This document shows positions 48,901 to 60,359 of a DNA stretch of 64,000 nucleotides, piece by piece. Each line of letters begins with the position of its first letter. Position 1 is the stretch's first letter. This DNA is from Drosophila miranda (lineage: Eukaryota > Arthropoda > Insecta > Diptera > Drosophilidae), in NCBI RefSeq assembly GCF_003369915.1, contig NC_046673.1, positions 12,074,001-12,138,000 on the forward strand, read 5' to 3'. The notes under the pieces are model-generated. The model saw only the letters and a list, made by a program, of their open reading frames with translations. It was not told the DNA's origin and did no database searches. Both the position numbers and the translations under genes were made by a program.

Positions 48901-51230
48901 GACACACCGGCGACAGAGGCAGCAGCATAGGCAGCGACTGCGGCAGAGCACTCTGTGTGTCACCGAGGAAAGGCGTAGCGTCGTGGCGTGGCGTGAGGGC
49001 TTCTTTTGTCCCCCCTCCACTTACCGCCCTTTACATAAAATGACAGAAAATTTAATTGCGTCGTTCGTGTGAGCGAGTGAGTGTGAGAGAGAGGGATAGA
49101 GGCAGGGTGTCCGTGTGCGCTTTCCAGTTCCCTGCACCGGCCGCACAACAGAGAAACAGAGCCTATGTGCCTGATTGCATCGCATCCTTTTGATACCCTG
49201 CATTGGGTGGGGTTCGAGGGTATGTTGTGTGAAATTTAGATTCATTTAACTCGGCTGTGCTGGTTGGACTCAAACCTCTTGTTTTTGTCCGTGAGAGACC
49301 TAATGGAAGTTGGTTGAGGAAGAAGATGCTGTGAAGCACTATTGGAAAATTAGGCTGTGAAATCTTTCTAAATATAGTATCACCGAAAAATTTCTACATT
49401 GCAATGCATTGAGATGAGAAACAAGTGAAAATATTTTGTTTCTTATAATTCAAAGTTATTTATGTTTTTCATTAACTCTCATCTCTTATTCTCAACAGGG
49501 TATATTATCGTCGTTATGTGGACTAGAGCTCTTTCACTTGTTGAGCTCTTCTTTTCGGGCAGCACTCGAAAATGCTTGAAATTCGAAACTCTAGAACCGC
49601 ATAAAGGTTAACGGGGTGACAGGGGGACCCTCTTGTAAATTGAATTAGAGCTGACGGTCGCCTTATCAGCGACCTGTTTATGCCGCTCCCCGTCTGGGTC
49701 TTGATAAAACCCATCCACCAAAAACAACAACAACCACACACACACACATGACTTTCTGACCATCGGAGGATTTTGTAACCGAGATAAAAGCGAATGAAAA
49801 TGAGTTTCAGTTTAAAGATTAGGACCCCCAACCCCCACCGAAAAATAAGGTAAATAAGAAGTAAATGAAAAACGTAAACAGATTTGGAAACGGCTTTTCA
49901 ACATTTTTCGGGTAAATAAAATGGGTAAATAGTATTAATATTGATTTGGCCACATGGCCACAGTTTGAGAGGATCTATGCGAGTCTGTTAGTTAACAGAG
50001 GCTCTGTTAACGGTGATGATATATTATTTGAATCCATCTTCAATTCATTTTGTAATCGACCTTCGACAACAAAGCACCATGCCAAGAAGGAGAGAAAAAC
50101 AGAAAACCAATCAAAACAGAAACATGTGAAAAATCTAAACAAATATTCGAAAACTCTTTGGGGCAGACACAACACACACACACACGCACGTATATATTTT
50201 GTGTGTAATCCACACCGTGGCAAATGTTTCCCCCACTTTAACCCTGATGCTGCTCAAGTGCTAAGTGGAAAGGCGGCAGCAAACAACATTCTCAGCGTAA
50301 TTATACCCTAAAAACGGGTATAGATCTATAGATATATATACCCATAAAATACCCTATTATTCTTGACATATAAAATATTTTCCATGGGATTAATATACAT
50401 ACATATACGAATGTTTATGTTTAAAAGCAAGACTTATATTGTTGTAAAGGTAATAAGAATATCCTCATTGTATCACTAAAAGACTATATATTTATATATG
50501 TACATAGCTGACTTAGAAATAGTAGATTTTACAACTCTTTAAGATTCTTAAAATTTATATGTATTTCCCACAACAAAGAAAAATCTTAACCCCAACCTGC
50601 CATCGTAACGATCGAGGTTCTAAGAGTATCAATAGCTTCGACTCCCAAGAAGCTAGCTTCTTTTTTGCTTATTGTAAATTTTGGTTGTCGTGCTATTTTT
50701 AGCCGGTAAATAGATTTGGACTCTATCTGTAGCCCATCGGAAAGGAAAAGGGTACCGAGTACTTTTGTGTAACGACGACGTTGCCACCGGCACGTTAGCA
50801 CAATTTTGTGCGTAAACAAAATTGTAAAATAAAACAAAAAGCCCACAGTAAACAACAACAACGAGCGGCATTCACATCAACAAAGTTATCATTAACCATG
50901 GAACCACTTACCAAAATCGATTTGATGGATGGCTAGGGCTATGCGGGGCTACGTGAGAACCCTCTCCGTTTCGATTGCTATAGAAATTTTATAGAATCAA
51001 AATTGCATGAAATATACATAGTTTGTAGACATTTTAAAATTGACTTTGAATTGGCGCTAAAGGCAGGGCTGTCATTACAATGATAGTCTATCGATAATTG
51101 CTATCGTTACTGCCATTTGTCCGCTTGCCCACACTGGTTTAGGCGGGGGTTTTGCTAAATTGTTTGCCGTTGAATCATTAAGCTATTGGGCCTGCAATAT
51201 GGCATTCCGACATGCTCTACTGATAGCCCA
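45930..51230. other. Intergenic stretch upstream of the EF-hand gene
   Basis: No convincing gene. It holds simple repeats (CACACA, ACGCACGC), a cluster of heat-shock-element-like sites (47613-47817), a TATACCC-AAAA-GGGTATA hairpin near 50303, and a DRE (TATCGATA) near 51089. Confidence 0.45.
47613..47817. promoter_or_regulatory. Cluster of heat-shock-element-like motifs
   Basis: Perfect GAAnnTTCnnGAA at 47613-47625; perfect two-box GAAnnTTC at 47688-47695; GAAnnTTC at 47752-47759; TTCnnGAA at 47810-47817. The first and third sit in an imperfect 19-bp direct repeat (47613-47631 and 47752-47770, two mismatches). No heat-shock gene is visible beside it. The GGGAAGTTTCC at 47611 also looks like a Rel/NF-kB-type site. 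Confidence 0.4.
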
Positions 51231-51246
51231 CTCACATAATGGGCCC

Positions 51247-51252
51247 TATAAA
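51247..51252 (+). promoter_or_regulatory. TATA box of the antigen-5-like gene
   Basis: TATAAA 42 bp ahead of the ATG at 51294, which would put transcription start about 15 bp before the start codon. Tissue-restricted secreted proteins in flies often have TATA promoters. Confidence 0.45.
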
Positions 51253-51293
51253 GCAACCACCCATCGACAGGGCCACGCCACAAACCGAAAAAA

Positions 51294-52182
51294 ATGCAGC
51301 TCCGATGCATTGCCATGGCCTGCCTCGCGATGTGCGCCTGCCTCGTGCAGGCCCAGGACTACTGCCGGGCGGAGCTCTGCCCCGTAAACACCATGCACAT
51401 TGGCTGCCGCAACCGTGGGGTAAGTCCATCGACCAAAAGCCACAAGGATGCACCATTAATAGCTCCTTTTCCACCACAGAACTTTTCCCGTTCGTGTCCC
51501 CCCGACGCCGCTCGACTGGACATCCATGAGGCGGCCCGCAAGCAGGTGGTGCATGCGCACAACACCCTGCGCCAGAAGTGGGCCAGCGGGGGCGGCGACA
51601 CTGTCTCGAGGTCCGCCTGCCGCATGGCCACCATTTCGTGGGACCAGGAGCTGGCCCGCCTGGCCGAACTCAATACCAGGCAGTGCCTCTTGGAGCACGA
51701 CAAGTGCCACAACACGTTGAAGTACCGCAATTCCGGACAGAATCTCTATATGGCGGGATTCGCTGGGATCATTCCCAGCTCCGTGGAGAGGATACTCAAG
51801 CGAGCCATGGACGATTGGGCAGCCGAGGGTAGTGACATCACAGGAAGGCAGCTGCAAGCCTTCCACCTAAGCGGACCGTATGTCTAAGAATTGTTTACCT
51901 TTGATTGAAAAATGTATGATCTTTTGGCAACACTCTTCCCTCAGGGATGTAACCCACTTTGCGGTGATGGTCAATGAGGCGAACGTGGCCGTGGGCTGTG
52001 CCGTGACGCGATTCAAGCAACAAAACTTCCACCATTTCCTGGTTGCCTGCAACTATGGCACGGGCAACGAACTGAATAAGCCCGTGTACTCCTCCTGCTC
52101 GGTGGCAGGCAGCGGCTGCCAAACCAAGGCCAATCCCCAGTACCCCGCTCTTTGCTCACAGGAGGAGCAGATACAGTTCTAA
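51294..52182 (+). CDS. Secreted antigen-5-related CAP-family protein
   Basis: Exons 51294-51419, 51480-51877 and 51945-52182 (introns 60 and 67 bp) give 253 aa. Residues 1-20 are a signal peptide (MQLRCIAMACLAMCACLVQA). A Cys-rich N-terminal segment (DYCRAELCP, HIGCRNRG) is typical of insect Ag5 proteins. The CAP domain (about residues 60-225) shows HNTLRQKWASGG, WDQELARLAELN and CHNT, then HFAVMVNEANVAVGC as the CAP1-type motif and FLVACNYGTGNE as the CAP2-type motif. It is probably secreted. Roles in this family include reproductive-tract and immune secretions; none is shown here. Many paralogues exist in Drosophila, so no symbol is given. It is tail-to-tail with the acyl-CoA synthetase gene, with 153 bp between stop codons. 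An ATTAAA lies at 52185. Confidence 0.9.
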
Positions 52183-52335
52183 GGATTAAAGATAGAAATC
52201 ACAAATATTTTGTTTATATTTGTCACGTCGCGCAGTAGGAATTTCTGTACATATGTTTGATGTTTTTGGTGTGAATTGGAGTTTGTTGAAGGCAAATCAA
52301 GTCTAGTAATTAAGGCGAGTGGCGAAAGTGGCCCA

Positions 52336-54277
52336 CTACTTGGCGACGACCACCTTTACGATGTAGGGACACTTGAAGTCCGGCAATTGTTTCTCGCAAT
52401 ATGTCTCGATGGTCTCCACCTCAAGGGCGGCATCGGGCGAGACAGCGCAAACGACAAAGAGTCGATGGCCCCACACCATATTCGGGATGGCCAGTACGGA
52501 CACATCGTTGATTTTCGGATGCGAAAGCAGCACCTTCTTCACCTCGGAGGAGTTCACCTTGAGACCGCCGAGTGTTATCATATCACACGCCTGGCTAATG
52601 AAGTAAAAGTTGTCGTTGTAATAGGCGCATATGTCGCCGGTGGGTATGAATTTCTCCTCCTCTCCCGTGACCGTGAAGGCGATCTCCAGCTCTCCATTGG
52701 CAGCCGTTTTGGTGGGATCAAAAGGATCTGCAGGACTGTTAGGGGCCTCACTCACGGCCTCCCCCATTTTCATGGGCCCACCGACATGGTTGTGGCACTT
52801 AATGATCTCCTTGCCCGTTGGACTCACCAGCCGGGCAGTTACCCCCAGGAGAGGGGAGCCCAGGGTGCCCGGCTTGTAGTTGGGTGGAAAAGATCTGGGT
52901 GGTGGCTTGGGTAGACGTTTTTGGGGAACCAATTTGGGCAGCACCTTTGGCCCCTCCTCGATGGCATGGCCCAGGACGAAGCCCGTCTCCAGCATGCCGT
53001 AGTACTCCAGAATGTGATGCCCGGTGATGTCGCGCCAGCCATTGAACACCGAATCCGGCAAGATGGCAAAGGCCGTGGCCATTAGACGCATCTTCTCGCT
53101 GCAGTGATTCTTAATGTACTCGACCATGAGCGAGTCCTTGATGAACATTTTTTGGTACTCTGCAATCATTTGCTTGTACACGATGGGCATGGCCAAGAAG
53201 CAGGTGCAGCGCTTCTTGGTCGACATTTTGACGCCCAGCAGGGCGTCCCAGACGCTGCTGGCGTTGAAGTCCTGCTGGAGTACGACATTGCCACCGACTT
53301 GAAGCACCGCCGCAATGGCCATGTGCTGGCGCAACATTGGCAGAACGGGCAGCAAGGTGTCGTTGGGCCCCAGGCGCCAGGTGTCGATCAGGCATCGGGT
53401 CTGGGCATCGACATTGCGATGGGTGAGCATCACCGGCTTGCAAGTGTTGGTCGCATTGGATGTGTAGAGCATCATGGCCATGCTCTTCTCGTAAAATTCA
53501 TTAGGCAGCATGGCCTCGGGCATCAGAACGCCCGGCTTTTCGGTGTTCACCAGCTGCTTGGCGTATACCGACGTGGAGGAGATGTCCTTCATTGGCGGCA
53601 CAAAGTCATGGTCCAGCGTAATGGTGGCTGCCTTCAGGGTCTGCGACAGTTCCTGGATAACGCTCTCGTTTTCAGGAGAGCCAATCAACAGATTTGCCTT
53701 ACAGTCGATAGCCTGGAGACGCACCAGTTCCAGGCCCGAACTTGCACGCAGTGGCACTGCCACCTGGCCGGACATCCAGCAGCTCCACAGCATCACAATC
53801 CACATGGCATTACTCCCACAGAAGAATACAACTGATGACGAAGTGCCGCTACCTGGAAGGAAGGAAAAAGAGATTGCGGTGTGAGAGATCCACTCTATAG
53901 TCGATCGGCAGTGGGTTCTATATCTACCGCATATAGCTGAGATCTCTTTTGATAGACGCTTGGCCGCAATGTATAGCTGTAGGTACGTAAATTCACCAAC
54001 GCTATCTCTGATCGCCAGATCGTCCGGATACAGCATGGCCTTCTTGTACGCCGGCAGCAGCATTTTGTTGCGCTCCTCCGCGTAGTAGCTGTGCCGCAAC
54101 TTCTCAACGTAGTCGTCCTGCGCGACCGGAGGACGACATGTGCTGGATTACCAACTGGGAATATCGATCGATGAAAGCCTCACTCACCTTGTAGACCAGA
54201 TCTAAGCAGAAAGAACGAGCCGGCATTGGGCGCCACTGGGCCATACGCTGGAAGCCACGCAACACTTGGGGCAACAT
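52336..54277 (-). CDS. ACSF3-like acyl-CoA synthetase, probable pseudoenzyme
   Basis: Exons 54277-54188, 54117-53928 and 53852-52336 (introns 70 and 75 bp) give 598 aa. The N-terminus MLPQVLRGFQRMAQWRPMPA is basic and acid-poor, a probable mitochondrial presequence. The AMP-binding fold is recognisable (FFCGSNAMWIVMLWSCWMSG, then YYGMLETG and GGLKVNSSEVKKVLLSHP), closest by eye to ACSF3, the mitochondrial malonyl-CoA synthetase. Key sites are degraded. The ATP-binding loop, normally YTSGTTG-PKG, reads YTSNATNTCKP. YGMTE reads YGMLE. The GR of the hinge motif is absent. The protein stops at KVVVAK before the usual PRN-GKIDK motif with its catalytic lysine, and the neighbouring gene leaves no room for another exon. 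It is therefore likely inactive as a ligase, yet its long frame is fully open, which suggests selection for another role. Confidence 0.85.
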
Positions 54278-54599
54278 TTCTGCTGCTGTTCTTTCGTACT
54301 ATACGATCCTCTCTTTGCACCCAGCACTCGCTCACAACACGGCGATTACACACGATTTTTGCAAACTTTTGCGGATATTTCTCTGTTATTTGTACTGTTC
54401 TATGTGTTCAACCGCTTCAACAAGAAGGCACAGAATAAACCGATTCTGTTACTGAATTTAATTTTTAATTCTTCGGAGTGCTTACTTTTCAGAAACGTTA
54501 CTCTACACGACTCGGATATGAATGAGCATTTCTGGAAATCTGATGTACAAATGGGATGGTATATATTCCATGGCATACTACATAGTTTTCTTTTAAGGA

Positions 54600-54830
54600 C
54601 ATATTAGGCTTATGGTTGATGCGGATGCGTGTAACACCCAGAAGGCGATTCCATTCCCATAAAGTATTTATGTACATTCTTGATAAGCCTCAATAGCCCA
54701 GTCGACATAGCCATGTCTGTCTGCATTTACTTCAAAAATATATTGAATGAGATAAATAATTCATAAGCTCAAATATTTACTGACCGAGTACCGGGCATAA
54801 AAGTAGAGCCGCGGCCCTTCGATTCGATTT
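54600..54830 (+). mobile_element. TATACCCG-TACTC interspersed repeat, degenerate
   Basis: The left part (ATGCGTGTAACACCCAGAAG, CATAAAGTATTTATGTACAT, TCAATAGCCCAGTCGACATA) matches the element. The right end (GAGTACCGGGCATAAAAGTA, then GAGCCGCGGCCC) matches its terminal block. The middle is deleted. Confidence 0.65.
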
Positions 54831-54839
54831 CTAGATTTA

Positions 54840-55560
54840 GTTTGTTCTTTATTTACACAATAATAGTTTGCAGACACAAAAAAATAATAATTACAATAAT
54901 CATAATCGTAAACGTAAAGTGAAAAAGTGAAATTATGGTTTCTTTTCAAGTAAAATGCTTTTTTTGCCACAACTTTCGTTTGGTTTATTTTCTTCTTTTG
55001 TGACCGCGGCATAATACGATAAGAAAAAAGAAAAATAAATGTCGTTTACAACGATCCTGCTAAGATGGCGCCTGGTTTGAGAACTCGAATGTTGCGAGGA
55101 GTTGCGTGGGGTGGGGGGGGGGGGGGGGGGGGGGGGAGGAATGTGGGGGTTGCTGGGTGGTGACAGGAGTGAAGTGGAGGTGTATAGGCAGTGTGGCAAG
55201 GATGAGAAGAGACAGTCCCTGCCTCAAACTACGACTGTCGTCACTAAGGGGATGATACTCGGACCTGGGGTGCTGTGAGAAAAATATTTACAGTGCATTT
55301 TTGATTGACAAAAAACAAAAACAAACAAAAGAAAACCCTGAAAGTCTCAATAAGTTTTGGGCTTCGATCTCAGATCTTTCTATGGCAAAGAACGCGGCCA
55401 CATACATATGTCTGGAGACACCAAAACCCATCTGATGGCAGCTTTATGTTATGTTTTAGGAATTTTATAATACTTAAGTATATCGAATGCTTTGTTTAAG
55501 TAATCTTGAAAACAAAATTGATATATGACGGATTATAATTCTATGGCAGCTATGTATATT
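54840..55560. other. Intergenic stretch with a 24-G homopolymer
   Basis: AT-rich, with an uninterrupted run of 24 G at 55113-55136 next to GTGGGGT. No gene seen; ORFs through it are Pro- or Gly-rich artefacts. Confidence 0.5.
55113..55136 (+). repeat. 24-bp poly-G run
   Basis: Twenty-four consecutive G. Length may be affected by sequencing or polishing error. Confidence 0.9.
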
Positions 55561-56339
55561 ATGCAGTCAGCCGATCTGATATTGTTCCGATCGGTTCCGA
55601 TTTACAACTAAATACCAAAATAGATTCAGGGATATTTTCCCAAATGTTAACCTTAATATAAGACTATCCCTGTGTTCCACTAGGGCACATCGCATGTCAT
55701 CGAATGACATTGATTCGTTGCACAAAATTTCGCATAAGCGATATGATACGCGAACAGGGACCATTTGCGATTTCATTTTTAAATCCATAAGTAGATTGTT
55801 TAACATTACGCAAGTGTTTGAGTTTTAGATAAATATATATTCAACCGGTGGTTAGAATATAAATATATTCTACGCTTGGAAAAAAAAAACATCCTCTGTA
55901 AATGTGAATGTACTGCTCCTAATGGAACTGATGGCTTTAACTGGAATTGTTTATGTATCTAGTGCTCGATTCAGTTCAATGGGTGTCCTTTCCCTAACGA
56001 TCATCCACTGTAATAATGATTCTCATGCCTGCGAGTCGAGTTTGAGTTTGGTTGAAAAAATGCTACGAAAAATCAGAGTCAAGTGGCGGGCAGTGCTTTC
56101 AGAGCTGGGAGTTATTAAAAAAATAGAATCACAGATTATAAATTTAACAAAAAAAAAACAGAAACGAGAAACAATAATACAACTTTCGTTCGATCTAGAG
56201 GAGATACTTTAGGTTAAGGAATGCCTCCAACAGTTAAATCAGATTACTACGGTACCAGGCCATAAGGAGATCGAGAGACACGAAATGAACTCTTCTGTGG
56301 ACTCACAAAAGGAAAAAGATACATTGAAACGTGTAGCCA

Positions 56340-56560
56340 GTGTAAACAGGCCAAGATCTCTCTCGATCGATGAGATACGAAACCTGCAGATTCTGTGATA
56401 TGGTAAATCAAACATTGGAACACATTCTATGTGAATGCCCTGCACTCTATGGAAGGAGATCTCTACTTTTGGGGGAGGTGGTGGCAGCAACAGGTGACAG
56501 GGAGACAGGGTACATCCTCCTGACCGGTACAAACGATCGAGTACAAGGATAGGCCTGTTG
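56340..56560 (+). mobile_element. C-terminal fragment of a non-LTR retrotransposon polyprotein
   Basis: The plus frame reads CRFCDMVNQTLEHILCECPA then LYGRRSLLLGEV, the Cys-Cys-His-Cys zinc-binding tail seen after the reverse transcriptase domain in jockey/R1/I-type LINEs. Only about 60 codons remain, ending at a stop at 56552. It lies about 200 bp past the Dok stop codon, so it may be within the Dok 3' UTR in antisense. Confidence 0.6.
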
Positions 56561-56753
56561 GAGCACTTCGTTTGGCTTGGATTAACCCTGGAGATTTGCA
56601 AGAGCGTATGTAGATATGTATACGCAGAGATTCGGGGGATGTGGATTATTTTGAGTCCCTGCTGCTCTGAAGCACGATTGGGCCGGAAGGGGGTTGGGGA
56701 GATAAAACGGAAACCGAATTTTGCTTGCCACACTCAGATAAACTCTCCACACT

Positions 56754-59700
56754 TCACACTCTTTTCGGTTTGCTGACAATCGTATAGTTCAGACCATTAT
56801 AGCTGCGATGATCTAGAGCAGATTCGTTGTTGCTTTTGTTCGTTGTTGCATTGCTGTTGTTGTTGCTAGAGATTCCAATGTTGTTGTTGTTGTTGCTATT
56901 GTTATTATTGGCACTCGTTGATTTTCGTAAAACGCCATACCCCAAATGGCTGTCATCGGCCTTGCGAAAGCTCTCGGTATCGGGACTAGCGATCAATTCA
57001 TATTCATTTGGCGGCGGTGGACTGCAGCGCACTCGATTACCGGGCAGCGTCACATTCACGATGGTCTTGTAGCCGCTGGATGTCTTATTGTTGGGCGAAA
57101 GGAAGTCCAGCCGATCGTAGTTGGAGTCCGACGAGGACATCAGCACACCCACGGAATTGTTGGGCGTTACTGCCAGGGTCGGGGACGTTACGCCCTCGCC
57201 AATGTCGATGTCGATGATCTTGGTGGTGTTGCTGCCACTCGACTGGGACGCTAGATCCTTGCGCGTGGATCCGGATCGCGAGCGGACAAAATCCGATGTG
57301 TCGCAGAGTATTGGGGGTATGCGCTCGCAGTGCCGTACGTCGCCGACTCCGCGTGTGCGCCATGCCTCCGTAATGTTCTCGATGCACTCGTAATCGCGCT
57401 CCAGCAGCGGCTTGGTGCTCTCGTTGCGCAGCGGCAGGTCCGGCGGTGTGCTGGAGATGCTGGAGGTGCTGCCAGAGCGCGATGTGGTGGTCTCCGGCGA
57501 GGGCGGCTTGAGGATGACCATTGAGGAGCCACTACCGCCGCCATTCTTACTGTTGGCATCCGAGGGCGAGGATGTCGTTATGGCAACAGGTTCATATTTC
57601 ACAATATTCTTGTATTTATCACAATGGTTTTGGCTGCCAGGACCGCTGGCAGGCACCAAGCCACCCAGCTTGCGCGGCGGCTTGTTCGGAATGTGCTTGC
57701 TGCTGTTGCTGCTGCAGCTGTTGGGCGGCACTGAGAGGGTGACCGAGGTGACGACGCCACCGCCAGCACCGCCCGCTGCCGCCGCTCCTCCACTGCCGTT
57801 GCTCGCCGCAAAGTTATTCAGCGAATCATTGGAGCTAATGAATCCCCGCAACGATATGCAGCTCTGTGTGGAGTTTATCTCGAATTCGCCAGCGTGCGGA
57901 TTGCTCGATGGCGATGGCGGCAACGGGCTCCGAGAGCCCGGCTCCATGCCAGCGGCGGCACTAAACTGATTCTCACCGCACTCGATCGTGCTGAGGCTGT
58001 CGCCGCTGATCAGCTTCTTCATCGATTTCATCTTGGCGGACATGCAGCGAAATACCTCCTGCGGATTGGTGTGATCCAGCGTGAAGACCCCCTCGCCGGT
58101 GGTGCACTTGCGGCCCGCCTCGAAGGTGAACTTTCCATCGCGGTAGCCATACTTTCGTATGAATCGATACGGCCACATGGCAATCGTTACGTTCAGATCC
58201 TCCGATTTCAGTTGCAGCTCCGTCGGCGTCATCTGGAGCATGTACGTCTTCGGTTCGATGCTGCAGCGTATGGAGGCCTCCGAGGGTATCAGCGTAATCA
58301 TGAACAGGCCATCCTGCAAGAGAAACGGAAGCACAAAACGAATCAGAACCAGAATCGAGAAGTAGGCGAGTAGGCTTGTCAGTAGTTTCTTCAACCGTAT
58401 GCTCCTGGAAGTGATTTGTAAGTTATTTCTCGAAATGGAGCCCCCAGCGGAGTACCACATCTCCACGAAAGTAATCTGTGGCCATGACTTTAGTATACAC
58501 TATCGCTGGCCCTTCGAGGGTATGGCAGTTCTCGTTGCTGCGACTATCTCCTCCACAAAAGGTGCTCTGCGGTTGTGGCACCGGCAGCGTGACACTGTCT
58601 ACAGCGTCCACTGGCGTCCAACAGTTCGAAACGTTCCAGAAACTCGAATGGAAAGGCCTCATTGAGCTATGGCATGAGACGAACCATAAACATATAAATA
58701 AATTCTTATTTGCAGCCAAAATTCGGCACAGCATCGCCTGGGGGCGCATGGGAAGGACCGGACAACACCACAGCGTCCGGATGCGAGAAGGAAATGTTCT
58801 GCTCGTATGATCCACAGCCATGATCGATGATACCAGCATTGCCTGCTGTCCGCCCAAACACTCAGATACACTTTTCCCTATCACACCAGGCCATACGAGA
58901 TACGTACAAATGAGCTGCAATACAGGTCGTTATCCTCCTCGATGGCCCCGCCATGGACGGCATGACCTCCAGCTGCCGTGTCACAGAAGGCGACCGTCTG
59001 GAGGGCTGTGATCCAATCCTTTAGCTCCTCATCGCTGTTGGTGTTGACGGTGAGTGTGCCATTGTGCTTGACAATGTGAATGAGCTTGTCCGGCGGTGGG
59101 TCCTGTGTGATCTTCACACAATTCTCGAGCGTGAATATCTTGGGATTCTTATCGTCCTTGTTCTCGCACATCTCCAGGCGGGCAATCCCATGTCGACTGG
59201 CCTTGAACAGCAGGCAATATCGACTGCATGGTTTCTGCAAAACAATAACAAAAAAGGATCAATAGGAGTTTTAGAAAGATTTGATGGCACAAATGGTACT
59301 CTCTTGCTTGTGACCCATAGGATCTATGGTATGCGCTTTGGGGCTTGCAGGATCAGGCTATTATTCATGTTATGGATAGTTTTTTAGGGGTATTGTGCGC
59401 CCAAAGGATTCCACTTATATTGATTCAAAGCCAATCTTCTGGGGAAGGTGCTGCGTGCTGCACAACATTCAGAGTCCAACTTTCGGTCACGCAGGCGCCT
59501 TCAAATTTTCTCTAGTGGGTGTACCTCCACCTGAAGGTCGCAGGTACAACAGACAGCTGTTGAAGGCAGGCTTAAAGGTCAACCTAGAGCTTAATTCCGA
59601 GTGTGTTCCTAGGGCATCTGGGGAGATTCTCTTGGGGGGGCTTACATAACTCCTCAGGCGGCACCACACACGCATACAATCATAGGAAACATCAAAACAT

Positions 59701-60356
59701 ACATATGTATCGTACATGGAGCTCTACCAATTTATTGCGTGCTCAAGAATTTCCTGTCCACAAACATTAAGCCACACGAATACCACGAAACCTGGATGAA
59801 TCGACGACCAGCTGTGGGGCACCAGTGTCCGAGTGTGTTTGTGTGTTGTGTGTGTGCGTGCGTGCGAGTGTGTGTACGCAAATCAGCGACACTTATGTTG
59901 GTGGCATGTGTGTACTTACGTCCCGCTCCCTCTGCCGCTGACAGGCTTCATTTGTATGCAACAAGTACGAGGTGGTACGTCCATCCATGCACACTGGCAG
60001 ATGGATGGTATATACACACACACACACATACAAGCGGGAAAACTCCACACACATTCGATAGTGTGTGTTTGTGTGTCCTGTCTCTTCCTCGCTTTATCGA
60101 AATGCGCATTTGGCAAAAATATTCAAATTCAAATTTAAATTTGAATTGCAAAAATATCGAAATATGTATATATTCAATTCGTGTGCATAATGTATGTGAT
60201 GGATGGGATGTGCGGGAGAAAAAAGAATTGCAGAATAGGGGCAGGAAGGAGTGCTACACACAGGTTTCATACCTTTTTTGAGATGCGATTTAGCGAAAAT
60301 CCAGTTTGTGTTGGAACATTAAGATATCCAGCCAAAACAGGTATTTCAACATCCAT
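56754..60356 (-). CDS. Dok: Dok, PH-PTB adaptor of tyrosine kinase signalling
   Basis: Exons 60356-60273, 59234-58908 and 58313-56754, all phase 0, give about 656 aa. The 28-codon first exon (MDVEIPVLAGYLNVP to ISKK) starts the PH domain. Exon 2 completes it (SRYCLLFKASRHGIARLE to DWITALQTVAFCD, residues about 8-115). Exon 3 begins with an IRS-type PTB domain (residues about 138-245: FMITLIPSEASIRC, MWPYRFIRKYG, FTFEAGRKCTTGEGVF), with the Arg residues that contact phosphotyrosine. The long Ser/Gly/Asn-rich tail carries many tyrosines in docking-like contexts (KYEPV, YECIENI, YDRLDFL, YKTIV, YELIA, NYTIV). Dok proteins sit at the membrane and scaffold signalling downstream of receptor and Src-family kinases; in flies Dok acts with Shark in dorsal closure. 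The 3' flank contains a LINE fragment. Confidence 0.9.
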
Positions 60357-60359
60357 TCT

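Noticed and set aside
52276-53884. Long plus-strand ORFs (52276-52914, 53104-53835, 53510-53884)
   Set aside because: They are antisense to the long exon of the ACSF3-like gene and reflect its codon bias; no family motif.
54933-55199. ORF with poly-Pro encoded by the G run
   Set aside because: Homopolymer artefact.
57894-58373. Plus-strand ORF of 159 codons
   Set aside because: Antisense to the Dok PTB exon.
59395-59649. 84-codon ORF in Dok intron 1
   Set aside because: No recognised motif; frames on both strands open; nested gene not supported.
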